Assembly (NCBI RefSeq): GCF_001676155.1 | Contig: NZ_LZEW01000023.1 | Coordinates: 310,001 to 374,000, forward strand | Length of the DNA stretch: 64,000 bases | Direction: 5' to 3' | Origin: Morganella psychrotolerans | GTDB lineage: Bacteria > Pseudomonadota > Gammaproteobacteria > Enterobacterales > Enterobacteriaceae | Part shown: positions 52,962-62,271 of the stretch, in pieces | Layout of the letters: each line of letters starts with the position of its first letter | Position numbering within the stretch: position 1 is the first letter of the stretch | The notes under the pieces: generated by a model | Database searches by the model: none | Told to the model about the DNA's origin: nothing | Seen by the model: only the letters and a program-made list of their open reading frames with translations | Position numbers and translations under genes: made by a program

Positions 52962-54406
52962 TATGGTCTTCCTACCAATTTACTGTGAGATACTGCGTTA
53001 ATGTCATCAATAATCATCTGGAATGAAGCTTCACGACCTTCAACACGGGCGCGTTCAGCAACGAAATCCTGGTGCATAGTCAGTACATCAGCCGGCAGAG
53101 GAACGGCACCTGCGTCGAACACACGGATTGCGCCGTTGTTGTCGCGGATAGGCAGCATTTTGCCGGAGTTACACATCGCCGGAGCGAACGGAATATCCAG
53201 TACGCCGGCTTCAAATGCGCGGACAGCACCGACTGCAATGTCACCGTTACCCAGCTCAAGCACTTTCTTCATGACAGCGTGAACTTCACGTTTAATCAGT
53301 TCCACTTCCAGATCCACGTCTTTACAAGGCGGGAATTTCTGGTCGCGCATCATGTTCAGCATCTGGTTGGAAGCACGCAGCCCCTGGCAGTTCGCTTCAG
53401 CAGTCGGGATACCGAATGCTTCATGCGGAGATTTGGTGATAACTTTAGTTGCACCGGACATACCGGCGACCGCCGCACCCCAGGAGATAACTGCCGCTGC
53501 GCGGGATTCATCTTCAGGGAAACCACCCATCCACTGATGGAATACGGTACTCAGTTCATAATCTTCGAAACCGTAAGAGCGGAAAAATTCGTGGGACAGT
53601 TCACGCAGAGAGCGGATTGCCGCGATATCCTGCACTAAGTTACCTACCTGACCGTAACCGACAGTGATAGATTTAACGCCCTGCTCCAGTGCAACCAGAC
53701 CTTCGATAATCGCCACAGTGTGAGAAATAAATGGCGGGATCAGCGTACCGGTTAACGGACCGAATGGTTCGCGGTTGATACGGATACCATTTTCTTCATA
53801 TAAACCAATTACGCGGTCGCAGTACTGCCAGTCACGGATAGATTTTTCCAGCGTGACGCGTTTTGCGTAAGGGATGTTATAAGAGATACCACCGCCTTCA
53901 TAACTGGTGAAACCACTCGCCATGGAGATTTCGCACAGCAGACGGGCATCCGGTGTCCCGTGACGGATTTGCAGAGGCTTATCCAGGGATTCAGTAATAT
54001 GACGACAAGCTGCCACACCGTGGTTTACCACCGGCAGACCGTTCAGTTTGGATGTACCGGCTTCAACAGATTTCTGGATACCGACAGCCGCTTCTTCGTA
54101 GCGGTTCAGACGGGTATATGCATCGATAGTTGTCGGCAGCAGGTCACACTCAACCTGTAATTTTTTCAGCAGCTCGATATGCTCTTCGATTAATGCCACA
54201 CCGGCGCGCGGCTGGCTTAATGTGATGCCATCGCGATCTGCTTCAAATAATTTTTTCGCAAAGTTCTTATCAGCAGAGATAGTCGACTGATATTTCACGC
54301 CATCTTCGAAATTGGTTACATCTTTCCCTGTTACCCAGGTCTTTAAAACGTCTTTGCGCTCAGACATAAAGTCATCGATCGCAATTTTCTTATTTTTCAG
54401 TTCCAT
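52961..54406 (-). CDS. glmE: Glutamate mutase epsilon subunit (GlmE/MutE)
   Basis: GlmE is the TIM-barrel catalytic subunit that, with GlmS and adenosylcobalamin, rearranges glutamate to 3-methylaspartate. The 481-residue protein has SQPRAGVALIEEHIELLKKL near the N-terminus, RHGTPDARLLCEISMASGF and ITKSPHEAFGIPTAEANCQG, all typical. It lies 21 bases after glmL and overlaps mal by one base. Confidence 0.96.
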   Translation of the reverse strand: MELKNKKIAIDDFMSERKDVLKTWVTGKDVTNFEDGVKYQSTISADKNFAKKLFEADRDGITLSQPRAGVALIEEHIELLKKLQVECDLLPTTIDAYTRLNRYEEAAVGIQKSVEAGTSKLNGLPVVNHGVAACRHITESLDKPLQIRHGTPDARLLCEISMASGFTSYEGGGISYNIPYAKRVTLEKSIRDWQYCDRVIGLYEENGIRINREPFGPLTGTLIPPFISHTVAIIEGLVALEQGVKSITVGYGQVGNLVQDIAAIRSLRELSHEFFRSYGFEDYELSTVFHQWMGGFPEDESRAAAVISWGAAVAGMSGATKVITKSPHEAFGIPTAEANCQGLRASNQMLNMMRDQKFPPCKDVDLEVELIKREVHAVMKKVLELGNGDIAVGAVRAFEAGVLDIPFAPAMCNSGKMLPIRDNNGAIRVFDAGAVPLPADVLTMHQDFVAERARVEGREASFQMIIDDINAVSHSKLVGRP

Positions 54407-54427
54407 TTAATGGCTCCAATAATATCG

Positions 54428-55819
54428 CTATCTGGTCAAAATCTGTACGCCAGTCTGAGCTGCTGCTTTCGGATGCCGACAGGCGACATTGGCTAACAGA
54501 GGAAATAATCCTTGTGAATCCCGGTAATACTCAAATTCGTCCGGCAGCAAAATCTGGCGGCCTTTGTTATCGAATTTGCGGTACTTCATATACTGTTGAA
54601 TGGCAAAATCATCCGTGCGTGATAACCAGCCGCCGGTGCCGATGACTTTACGAACGCGTGATAAATCACGTCCGATCTGTAAATCCACCGTTCCTGCACA
54701 TGTTGTGACCTGTTGTTTGGTCCCTGCATGGCGCTCTGTACCGAGGGCGACGCAAATTCCGGCTAACAGATGGTCATAAACCCGTTCGTCGTCTGTCTGT
54801 GGCAAATAATCAGGATGCGCATTGATGTAATGGGTATACCGGTAAAACGCGTCCAGTTGCTCCGGATGGTTGACAAACTGTGCTTCTGCTAACCCACGGC
54901 CTGCTTCACCGGCGATGACTGCTGACACCCGCATACCGAGGTCACCTTCCACCGTCCGCTTCACTTTCGGCTCCGGAATACCGTGTAAAATAGTATCCGG
55001 CAGTAAACTGTTGTTGCAGGACGAATAGATATCCGTCGTTGCGCCACCCATATCCATCAGAACAAACTCTTCCCAGCCGGGAATGGTGTCACGGATTTGC
55101 TGCACTAATTCAAAGACAGAGAACGGTGTCGGACGAGGCTCTTCACCTGTCTGTTCAACAATGACGTCCAGTCCCTTGCCTTTAACAATCTTTTTAAGAA
55201 AAATGTCACAGATAGCTTTACGTGCATCGAACGGATTCGGGCTATCCAGACTGGGTAAAATGTTGTTTACGATAGTCAGATCTTTATGGCTGAGGATCTC
55301 AGCAACATCATCCTGAATATCGCGGTTACCCGCATAAATGATGGAGCAGTTCAGGTCAGATTCCGCCAGCATTCTGGCATTCTGTAATCCGTACCCGACA
55401 TCGCCGCCATCCGTCCCGCCGGTAAAGAGAAAAATATCCGGAGGTGTCTGTTCGAGTGCGCGGATATCAGTCCGGTTAAGTTTATAAGCAAAGTGCTGTG
55501 ATACTTTTGCACCCGCTGAGTGAGCGGTTACTTTCGCTGACTCCAGGGTTATAGTCGGAACCAGACCAAGTGCCGCTACCGCTAACCCGCCTTTTGCAGA
55601 AGAGGAATAGCTGATATCTATCTTTCCTGCTTCCAGTAAAGGACGTGCATCGGACACCTTGAGGATTTTATTCAGTACCGTAAAAAATCCGTCGGCCAGA
55701 TGGTCAGTCGTCGTGGGGGTCAGGGCATAATTCTTTACATCAATATGATCATCACTGCCCACGTCGAACACGGCACCTTTCGTCCAGGTAGAACCGATAT
55801 CTATAGAGACAGAGATCAT
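54428..55819 (-). CDS. glmL: Glutamate mutase reactivase-like protein MutL
   Basis: This 463-residue protein of the MutL/GlmL family has an ASKHA ATPase fold (SVSIDIGSTWTKGAVFDV at the N-terminus; VLMDMGGATTDIYS in the middle). It is thought to protect or reactivate glutamate mutase as EutA does for its enzyme. Its ATG overlaps the glmS stop by one base (TAATG). Length is typical. Confidence 0.93.
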   Translation of the reverse strand: MISVSIDIGSTWTKGAVFDVGSDDHIDVKNYALTPTTTDHLADGFFTVLNKILKVSDARPLLEAGKIDISYSSSAKGGLAVAALGLVPTITLESAKVTAHSAGAKVSQHFAYKLNRTDIRALEQTPPDIFLFTGGTDGGDVGYGLQNARMLAESDLNCSIIYAGNRDIQDDVAEILSHKDLTIVNNILPSLDSPNPFDARKAICDIFLKKIVKGKGLDVIVEQTGEEPRPTPFSVFELVQQIRDTIPGWEEFVLMDMGGATTDIYSSCNNSLLPDTILHGIPEPKVKRTVEGDLGMRVSAVIAGEAGRGLAEAQFVNHPEQLDAFYRYTHYINAHPDYLPQTDDERVYDHLLAGICVALGTERHAGTKQQVTTCAGTVDLQIGRDLSRVRKVIGTGGWLSRTDDFAIQQYMKYRKFDNKGRQILLPDEFEYYRDSQGLFPLLANVACRHPKAAAQTGVQILTR

Positions 55820-56263
55820 TACGCGGTCATTCCTTCTTTTTTAGCTGACAGGCTTTTCTCGATATCTTTCTTCATGACATCGCAGACAAATTCCAGGTCA
55901 GTATTCGGGAAGAACACACGGTTAAAGCCCATTGCGGAGAATTTTTTTATCGATTTCAGCCGGTGCCTGTTTACCGATAACCAGGTTACCGCCGACATAC
56001 AGCAGAATTTCGCCCAGACCACGTTCGATGCAACGGTCGCGCATCCCTAAACAGTCAACTTCACCGTGTCCGTAAATAGAAGAAACAACAATTGCCTGCG
56101 CACCGGTTTCAATGGCGGCATCAATATATTCGTCCTGGCTTACCATGACACCAAGATTGATCACGTTGAAATTGTGTTGCGCGAAAACGCGATCTAAAAC
56201 TTTGTTACCGACGGCATGGCAATCGGCACCAATTACACCAATAACAATGGTAGGATTCTGCAT
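55819..56263 (-). pseudogene. glmS: Glutamate mutase sigma subunit (GlmS/MutS), frameshifted near the C-terminus
   Basis: GlmS is the small cobalamin-binding subunit. The first frame from 56263 gives the B12 motif GADCHAVG (DxHxxG) and [10 protein letters not shown]; it then ends early with ILRNGL. The other frame supplies [18 protein letters not shown] and ends at the TAATG shared with glmL. The switch is at an A7 tract (minus strand; plus 55942-55948). With six A the protein reads EIDKKFSAMG and has 147 residues, the usual size. The rest of the operon is intact, so a tract-length error or slippage is more likely than loss of function. Confidence 0.88.
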
Positions 56264-56955
56264 GATATACCTCTAAATAGACTAAATGTTCGGAATTAAA
56301 GTCAATACAATTTTTATAAAATCCGTTTGGCGTTAATTAAGAAGATAACTAAGTACAAATTATGTATTCATTCCTATTTAATCCCTTAACTTTCCACTGA
56401 TTCTAATGTGCAATTCAGGGGAATTAAAAACAATTGATATAAAGTAAGGATATCTTGCAAAAACGGAATGGTTTTTAGCAAGGTACAAAACAAGACGCAG
56501 ATCACATTAAATTTATGATAAAAATCATATAGATACCATTAAAATAAACATATAAAAACTTTAATTAACAATTATTTAAATATAATGGATAATAAATCAT
56601 TCTTGTTTTTGTGATCATCGTTATATTATTAGATTAAATAAAATCAACAATTAAATTTTAATATTTAAACTATATTTTGCAGTATATTTGATATGAATAT
56701 ATTTTGATACACATCACCTTAATAGTGTGACGCACATCTTATTTAATGATGAAACACCATTATTATGAAACATATAAAAAATAAATGATACGGAAAAGTA
56801 AATTAATTACTATTAATATGATAATGCCGTTGGTTTATTTTGGTTGTTTTACGCATTATAATTTTAAACTAAACCATTCAGCTCAAAAAATGGGGTAATA
56901 ATATTATTCTTATCCATAAATAAAAGCCTGGTTTTATCAATATATACCGGGCATC
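56264..56955. promoter_or_regulatory. AT-rich control region upstream of the glutamate mutase operon
   Basis: The region holds no gene I can support and is strongly AT-rich. An FNR-like site TTGATACACATCAC lies at 56704-56717 (one mismatch to TTGAT-N4-ATCAA), but it is about 440 bases before glmS, so a long leader would be needed. Half-sites like TGTGATC near 56611 and AGATCACATT near 56500 could bind CRP. No B12 box was seen. GAGGTATATC precedes the glmS start. Confidence 0.35.
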
Positions 56956-57081
56956 TATACCCAACGTCATTCAAGATGCAGGAAGGCGGCAAGGGAAGAT
57001 AGCCGGGGAGCATACATTAGTATGTGACCCGGCTGGATGAGCGCGGCCAACGAGCCTGCAGTTTGAATGAATAAGGGTATA
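56956..57081. repeat. ERIC (intergenic repeat unit), full length 126 bp
   Basis: A full copy almost identical to 17011-17136, running from TATACCCAACGTCATTCAAG to AATGAATAAGGGTATA. It lies 29 bases beyond the stop of the siroheme gene and may form the 3' end of that transcript. Confidence 0.88.
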
Positions 57082-57110
57082 TGCTCATGGCGACAATCTT
57101 AAAGTATGTT

Positions 57111-57767
57111 TCAGCACGTACCCTGCTCTTCGGTAAACTGTGCCAGCAGATAGGAAAGGTAATCTGCCAGCAGGTCATCATCCTGTAATGATAAAAGCTG
57201 CTCCAGTGCGGTATCTGTGAAGAATTTTTGCCAGAACAGCCGCTTGGCATCACGGGAGGCATTTGTGGCTTTCACCTGCTCCCGTACACGGGCGGCAAGC
57301 TGTAGTTTCACCGGGGCGTCGAAGGGTATTGCCTGCATCACCCGGTGTTTCAGGAATTGGGTATATACGGGATTACCGCCGCAGGTCAGCGCTATCTGTA
57401 CCGGCAGTACATCAATTGTCGCAGGAGAGATAAATGAGGCGGTTTCCGGCGAGTCAGTCACATTACAAAAGCAGCGGTGCGTATTTGCCAGAGCCAGTAC
57501 CTGCTGATTAACCTCCGGTGAATCAGTGGCGGCAAATGCCAGCCAGCAGTCATCCGGCCACAATGTGCTGTCAAACGGCGCTTGCGTGCATGTCAGCTGC
57601 GGATGTTCCGCCAGTGCAGCAAAGTCACTGTGAAAATAGCGCGCAACCACAATGACATTAGCGCCCGCCTGTAACAGAGCCTGACATTTATGCAGGGCAA
57701 CTTCTCCCCCGCCCACAACCAGACACGTTTTTCCCTGTAAGTCACAAAACAACGGATAGCGCAGCAT
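57111..57767 (-). CDS. Precorrin-2 dehydrogenase / sirohydrochlorin ferrochelatase-like protein (CysG N-terminal/Met8 type)
   Basis: This 218-residue protein matches the N-terminal half of CysG: an NAD-binding LVVGGGEVALHKCQALLQAGA and the conserved NVTDSPETASFISPA region. It oxidises precorrin-2 to sirohydrochlorin and may insert iron. The methyltransferase half of CysG is missing; CobA, encoded at 60740, provides it. The start at 57767 gives the normal MLRYPLFCDLQG; a longer reading from 57815 is unlikely. It sits between the glutamate mutase and B12 genes and may serve siroheme (NirB) and, under anaerobic B12 synthesis, the cobalt pathway. Confidence 0.87.
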   Translation of the reverse strand: MLRYPLFCDLQGKTCLVVGGGEVALHKCQALLQAGANVIVVARYFHSDFAALAEHPQLTCTQAPFDSTLWPDDCWLAFAATDSPEVNQQVLALANTHRCFCNVTDSPETASFISPATIDVLPVQIALTCGGNPVYTQFLKHRVMQAIPFDAPVKLQLAARVREQVKATNASRDAKRLFWQKFFTDTALEQLLSLQDDDLLADYLSYLLAQFTEEQGTC

Positions 57768-57876
57768 AATGTTTTTTCTCCGGATTATTCGGTCAGAAAG
57801 TATTTTTCGCATCATATCCCGCCCGCGTCAGATGCGCAGCACTCCGCTGCTGACTTTGCGGTACAGCGCCGGAAAC

Positions 57877-58731
57877 TGCCTTTTACATAGGCATTTATGA
57901 AAGACAGAGATAGTGCCCAATTTGAAAGAATTAAGACTTAAAAACAAAGATAAAAATGTATCCGCTAAATCATTCAGTCTGTGGCAAGGCGGCAAATGAA
58001 AAAAACTGGGGAGCATACATCAGTATGTGACCCAGTTTTTTGAATGCAGCCAACACCGCCACAGGCTGAAGGATGACGCGGATCGGGCTGATAACGGGCA
58101 AAACGAAAAGTCGCTGTGAATACATCCCTGTAAGCTCAGGCACGCCATCCATGGCGCGCATGCTTTTCGTTCCTCTGCCCGTTATCTGCCTTTTACATGG
58201 GCATTTATAAAAGGCAGAGATCGCGTTCAATTTGAAAGAATGAAGATTTCAGATTTTAAAAAGGTGAAATATATCCGCTAAATCATTCAGTTTGTGGCAA
58301 GGCGGCAAGTGAAAAAAACCGAGGAGAATACATCAGTATGTGACCCGGATTTCTGAGCGCAGCCAACGCAGTCACAGGCTGAAGGATGACGCGGATCGGG
58401 GAGCGCCAATTCAGCTTCGGTGGATAGGCTGATAACGGGCAAAACGAAAAGTCGCTGTAAATACATCCCTGTAAGCTCAGGCGCGCCATCCATGGCGCGC
58501 ATGCTTTTCGTTTCCCTGCCCGTTATCTGCCTTTTATATACGCATTTATAAAAGACAGAGATAAAATTCAATTCGAAAGAATTAAGATTTAAAAAAAGGT
58601 GAAAGATATCCGCTAAATCATTCAGTCTGTGGCAAGGCGGCAAGTGAAGATAGCCGGGGAGCATACATCAGTATGTGACCCGGATAGCTGAGCGCAGCCA
58701 ACGCAGCCACAGGCTGAAGGATGACGCGGAT
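57877..58731. repeat. Tandem array of three composite ERIC-plus-hairpin units
   Basis: Three ERIC-type elements of about 125 bases lie at 57959-58083, 58272-58396 and 58607-58731. They are separated by a second repeated block with its own long inverted repeat (GATAACGGGCA ... TGCCCGTTATC, with AACGAAAAG / CTTTTCGTT and a central GCGCGCCATCCATGGCGCGC) followed by a CTGCCTTTTA / TAAAAGGCAG hairpin. Unit lengths are about 313 and 335 bases; the second has an extra insert of about 30 bases starting GGAGCGCCAATTCAGC. The array fills the gap between pduX and the siroheme gene. No gene is contained. Confidence 0.85.
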
Positions 58732-58740
58732 GACATGGGA

Positions 58741-59601
58741 TTAGCGAACGCCGCCTGGCGTCATGCATACCTCATGCACTTGCGGATAAAATTTATCCAG
58801 CTGATGGCGTTGGATCCAGTCATAAATAAAATCTTTATCGTGCTGTGTATCATCGTAGATAAGCCCGATAACACTGCCGCTGTGTGCGACATTCAGCCCG
58901 TAAATTTTATTTTTCTCTGCCAGTTCAAACAGCCCGTTAAAACCGGGCTTGGGCAGAAGATCCTGGCTGGCTATCGCACTCAGTGTGGCAGCTTCCCCCA
59001 GACGTTGCGGGCTTTGCTGTTCACAGGCAATATTGAGGCACTTCCACGCCTGTTCCAGCTGAGTTTCACGGGCTAACAATGCCGCGCGGCGATCCCGCTT
59101 ATGAAAATCCTCGGTCAGCACAATATCCGGGCTTTCCAGTAACAGTATTTTCAGGTCTGGTGCCCAGTCGAGAGAGATTTGTGTTCCGGCAGTCTGATGA
59201 TCAAACAGAGTCAGGGAAGAGAAAAGCGTGCTGTCTGTCGGCTCGATATCCACACACAGTGCGGCCAGGGTTTCCGGTGATAATTCGTGTCCGTAAAACC
59301 GCGCCGTTGCCTGTGCGGTTGCCGCAATATCTGCGGTACTGCTCGCCAGCCCTTTGCCGACAGGGATTGTTGAGTCATATTCAATGCGCAGCATGCCGGT
59401 CGCTTCCGGAACAATATCCAGGTGCTTCAGTACCCGCTCCAGCATCTGGCGCATACGGGGGCGCTCCAGCCCCAGCGGTACATCTTCGGTGACAGATACA
59501 TAGCTGAACCAGTTGATCGGGCAGGAAACCAGTTTCTCGCCCCCGAGGATCCACCCCTGTAATAATTCACCACAGGATGCCGGACAATGTGCCTCAGCCA
59601 T
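58741..59601 (-). CDS. pduX: PduX L-threonine kinase
   Basis: PduX phosphorylates L-threonine, the first step to the aminopropanol linker of cobalamin. The 286-residue protein is a GHMP kinase: PASCGELLQGWILGGEKL at the N-terminus and the ATP loop PVGKGLASSTADIAATAQ. It overlaps cobD, the next enzyme of the same branch, by eight bases. Being next to cobD, not in a pdu operon, makes its B12 role plain. The ERIC array follows directly. Confidence 0.93.
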   Translation of the reverse strand: MAEAHCPASCGELLQGWILGGEKLVSCPINWFSYVSVTEDVPLGLERPRMRQMLERVLKHLDIVPEATGMLRIEYDSTIPVGKGLASSTADIAATAQATARFYGHELSPETLAALCVDIEPTDSTLFSSLTLFDHQTAGTQISLDWAPDLKILLLESPDIVLTEDFHKRDRRAALLARETQLEQAWKCLNIACEQQSPQRLGEAATLSAIASQDLLPKPGFNGLFELAEKNKIYGLNVAHSGSVIGLIYDDTQHDKDFIYDWIQRHQLDKFYPQVHEVCMTPGGVR

Positions 59602-60664
59602 GTTGGAATACCTGTTTTAATGCGCCGATAAGATGGCGGTTTTCCGCCTGACTGCGGACAGCGATGCGGTAATATGAGCCATCAAGCCCCGGATAATTCT
59701 GGCAGCGACGGATAAGCAGCTTATATTTAAGCAGCGCAGACTGTAATTCCACACCATTGAGGCAGCGGATAAAAATATAGTTTGCTGTCGGCTCGCGGAT
59801 TTTCAGCAGCGGAAACTGCCGTAATTCCTGACACAAATACTCACGCTGTGAGGCAATCAGTTCCTGAGTTTTACGGATATACTCTTTATCATCCAGCAGA
59901 ACTTCCCCGACCAGCGCCGCCAGTCCGTTAATCGTCCACGGCTCCCGCCATCCTTTCAGATTACTGATGACATGACTGTCACCACAAAGCAGATAACCCA
60001 GACGTAGCCCCGGAATGGCAAAAAATTTAGTCAGGGAGCGCAGCAGATACAGATAGCGGGTTTCCGGCAGACGTGCGGTCAGCGGTGAGCCTTCCGGCAG
60101 AAAATCAATAAAGGCTTCATCGACAATAAGATGGATATGGCGGGATTCACACAGAGAAACCAGTTTATGCAGCAATGCAATATCCGGCATCAGACCGGTC
60201 GGGTTATTCGGGGTGGCGATAAAAACACAATCCGGGCGGCGGGCTTCAATATCTGCCAGCAGGGAGTCATCCGGCTGGAAGTCATTATCTTCTGTCAGCG
60301 CGTGCTCAATGATGTCACAGCCCAAGTGTTCCAGTGCTCTGCGGTACTCGGCAAATCCGGGGGTTAATAATAGTGCGCTGTGCGGGTTCAGATGGCGCAC
60401 CAGCGAGTAAATCAGTTCAGTTTCACCATTCCCGGCAATGACCTGCCCCAGCTCACATCCGGCACCTTTAGCCAGCGCGGCATGCAGGTAACGGTATTCA
60501 ATATCAGGGTAGCGTTCAATAACAGATAAGTTGTCGCGGATAATCGCTTTAACCCTGTCGGGTGGTCCCAGCGGATTAATATTGGCACTAAAATCGAAGA
60601 TTGATGCGGGTGAGATACCCAGATGCTCAGCCACTTCAACTACATTACCACCGTGTTCGCTCAT
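59594..60664 (-). CDS. cobD: CobD L-threonine-O-3-phosphate decarboxylase
   Basis: CobD makes (R)-1-amino-2-propanol phosphate for cobalamin assembly. The 356-residue PLP enzyme has FSANINPLGPPDRVKAII, the sheet motif ATPNNPTGLMPD and the lysine region LLRSLTKFFAIPGLRLGYLL, where the lysine should bind PLP. The start MSEHGGNVVEVAEH follows AGGAGGC closely; the longer reading from 60700 lacks a better site. It overlaps pduX by eight bases. cobA lies 75 bases upstream. Confidence 0.94.
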   Translation of the reverse strand: MSEHGGNVVEVAEHLGISPASIFDFSANINPLGPPDRVKAIIRDNLSVIERYPDIEYRYLHAALAKGAGCELGQVIAGNGETELIYSLVRHLNPHSALLLTPGFAEYRRALEHLGCDIIEHALTEDNDFQPDDSLLADIEARRPDCVFIATPNNPTGLMPDIALLHKLVSLCESRHIHLIVDEAFIDFLPEGSPLTARLPETRYLYLLRSLTKFFAIPGLRLGYLLCGDSHVISNLKGWREPWTINGLAALVGEVLLDDKEYIRKTQELIASQREYLCQELRQFPLLKIREPTANYIFIRCLNGVELQSALLKYKLLIRRCQNYPGLDGSYYRIAVRSQAENRHLIGALKQVFQHG

Positions 60665-60739
60665 AGCCTCCTCCAAATCTGAGGCTGCACGCAGTATCAT
60701 CTGTGTACAGCCGGGTGCCCGTTTATTTTAAGGATAACA

Positions 60740-61525
60740 CTATGACACTGCTTCCAGCGGGGGTTCCTGCGTAATATCAATTTGTGTGGCAGCAAATGAC
60801 AGAACCTGATGCAGATTAACCACATCCCCGATTACAATCAGTGCCGGCGGATGCAATTTAAGGCGCGCGGCTTCGTCCGGTAATGTAGTCAGTGTGCCGG
60901 TAACCACCTGCTGACGCTGCTGGCTTGCATACATTACAACCGCCGCCGGGGTATCAGGTGATTTTCCGTTGTCGATTAATAACTGACTGATTTCTGCCAG
61001 GCGGGTCATTCCCATCAGAATAACCAGCGTGCCACTTAGTGCGGCCAGTGCCTGCCAGTTCTGAGGCTCATTCCCCTGACACATGTGTCCGGTAACTACG
61101 TGGAAGCTGGATGCGTGATCGCGGTGTGTGACCGGGATCCCCGCGTAAGCCAGCCCGCCGATAGAGGAACTGATCCCCGGGATGACTTCAAAATCCAGCC
61201 CTTTTTGTGCCAGTGATTCTGCTTCTTCACCGCCACGGCCAAATACATACGGATCCCCGCCTTTCAGACGGACAACATTTTTGCCTTCTGACGCATATTT
61301 TACCAGAATGTCGTTAATTTCATCCTGCGGAACCGGATGATGGTTCGGTGTTTTGCCGACATTAATAATTTTGCATCCGGACGGCGCGCAAGTGATCAAC
61401 TCAGGATTGACAAGACGGTCATGCACTAATACTTCGGCATGGCGTATACAATGAAGTCCCTTAACGGTAATTAATGATGCATCTCCGGGTCCGGCTCCGA
61501 CAAGCCATACTTTACCTTCGCTCAT
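60740..61525 (-). CDS. cobA: CobA-type uroporphyrinogen-III C-methyltransferase
   Basis: This 261-residue SAM-dependent enzyme converts uroporphyrinogen III to precorrin-2, the branch point to siroheme and cobalamin. It has LVGAGPGDASLITVKGL at the N-terminus, VVRLKGGDPYVFGRGGEEA, and IPGISSSIGGLAYAGIPVTHR, all standard. It is the methyltransferase half missing from the Met8-like gene at 57111. The symbol cobA is also used in enterics for a corrinoid adenosyltransferase; here the methyltransferase is meant. It heads the minus-strand cobA-cobD-pduX group. Confidence 0.94.
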   Translation of the reverse strand: MSEGKVWLVGAGPGDASLITVKGLHCIRHAEVLVHDRLVNPELITCAPSGCKIINVGKTPNHHPVPQDEINDILVKYASEGKNVVRLKGGDPYVFGRGGEEAESLAQKGLDFEVIPGISSSIGGLAYAGIPVTHRDHASSFHVVTGHMCQGNEPQNWQALAALSGTLVILMGMTRLAEISQLLIDNGKSPDTPAAVVMYASQQRQQVVTGTLTTLPDEAARLKLHPPALIVIGDVVNLHQVLSFAATQIDITQEPPLEAVS

Positions 61526-62042
61526 TTTATTGCCTTATCAATTAAAGTAATCAACAGAAAGAAACAACATCATTGTTATCATCATCATTTGCGTTAGTAA
61601 TACTCACACCCTGACGACTATTAAAAATACGTCTTATTAATGATGTCTTAATAGATGAACAGCAGTATTAATTAATCATTACCGATATTCTTTGATCTGC
61701 TCACGATAAATGCTTAATAAAGACAACTCTGTTTAATATTTTGTATTATTGAATAATAACAGAAAAAAAATACATGATTCACGTCTCAATAATACGTTCA
61801 CGCTACGGAAGAGTTCATACGAAAAAAATCAAGAAGTTTCATGATTTTCAAGTGCATGAAATAAATGATTTTTTACATAACCCACCTAAAACAAAGTCAT
61901 CACCAACAACAAATAGATTACCATTATTTTATTTTAAACTAACAACTTACGATAACGGTAATATTTATTTTACATATTAATACCTATTTGTGAAATTAAA
62001 TAGATCTACTTTTATTTGTCTTGATCACAAATCAAGTATTTA
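61526..62042. other. AT-rich divergent spacer between cobA and the cbi operon
   Basis: About 500 bases with no gene I can support; a short reading at 61774-61980 has no ribosome site and poor composition. It must hold the cobA promoter. A CTTGAT-N5-ATCAAG inverted repeat lies at 62020-62036. I found no B12 box. Confidence 0.4.
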
Positions 62043-62058
62043 TGTGAACAACATCACA
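62043..62058 (+). promoter_or_regulatory. CRP site upstream of the cbi operon
   Basis: TGTGAACAACATCACA matches the CRP consensus TGTGA-N6-TCACA exactly. A TATATA-rich -10 candidate lies about 25-30 bases downstream. It is about 270 bases before cbiA, leaving a long leader. Catabolite control would fit B12 synthesis for ethanolamine or glutamate use. Confidence 0.7.
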
Positions 62059-62243
62059 AACTGCAATATGTCGATATATAAAAACAGAGTTTTATGTTTT
62101 ATTAAACCCGAATATAAATAGCCGTAACAAATTTACTATATCAAAAATCGGCAATGTTAATTAAATGATCATTAATTTTTTCATGTCGCTGTTCAGCATT
62201 TTTCATTTTGCTAATGATCATGAAAATAAAAAGACAGTCACCG

Positions 62244-62267
62244 GGTTAATTTATTTAACCTTTTTTT
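62244..62267 (+). terminator. Terminator-like hairpin 1 in the cbi leader
   Basis: GGTTAA and TTAACC form a six-base stem with a five-base loop followed by seven T. It lies 57 bases before the cbiA start and inside the expected leader, so it could act as an attenuator. Confidence 0.5.
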
Positions 62268-62271
62268 GCTT

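Noticed and set aside
57877-58731. Regular repeats at 58 kb as a CRISPR array
   Set aside because: Units are over 300 bases with long inverted repeats and similar spacers; they match ERIC-type elements, and no cas genes are near.
61774-61980. Open frame of 68 codons in the cobA-cbiA spacer
   Set aside because: No ribosome site, low-complexity composition in a strongly AT-rich spacer, and no recognisable motif.
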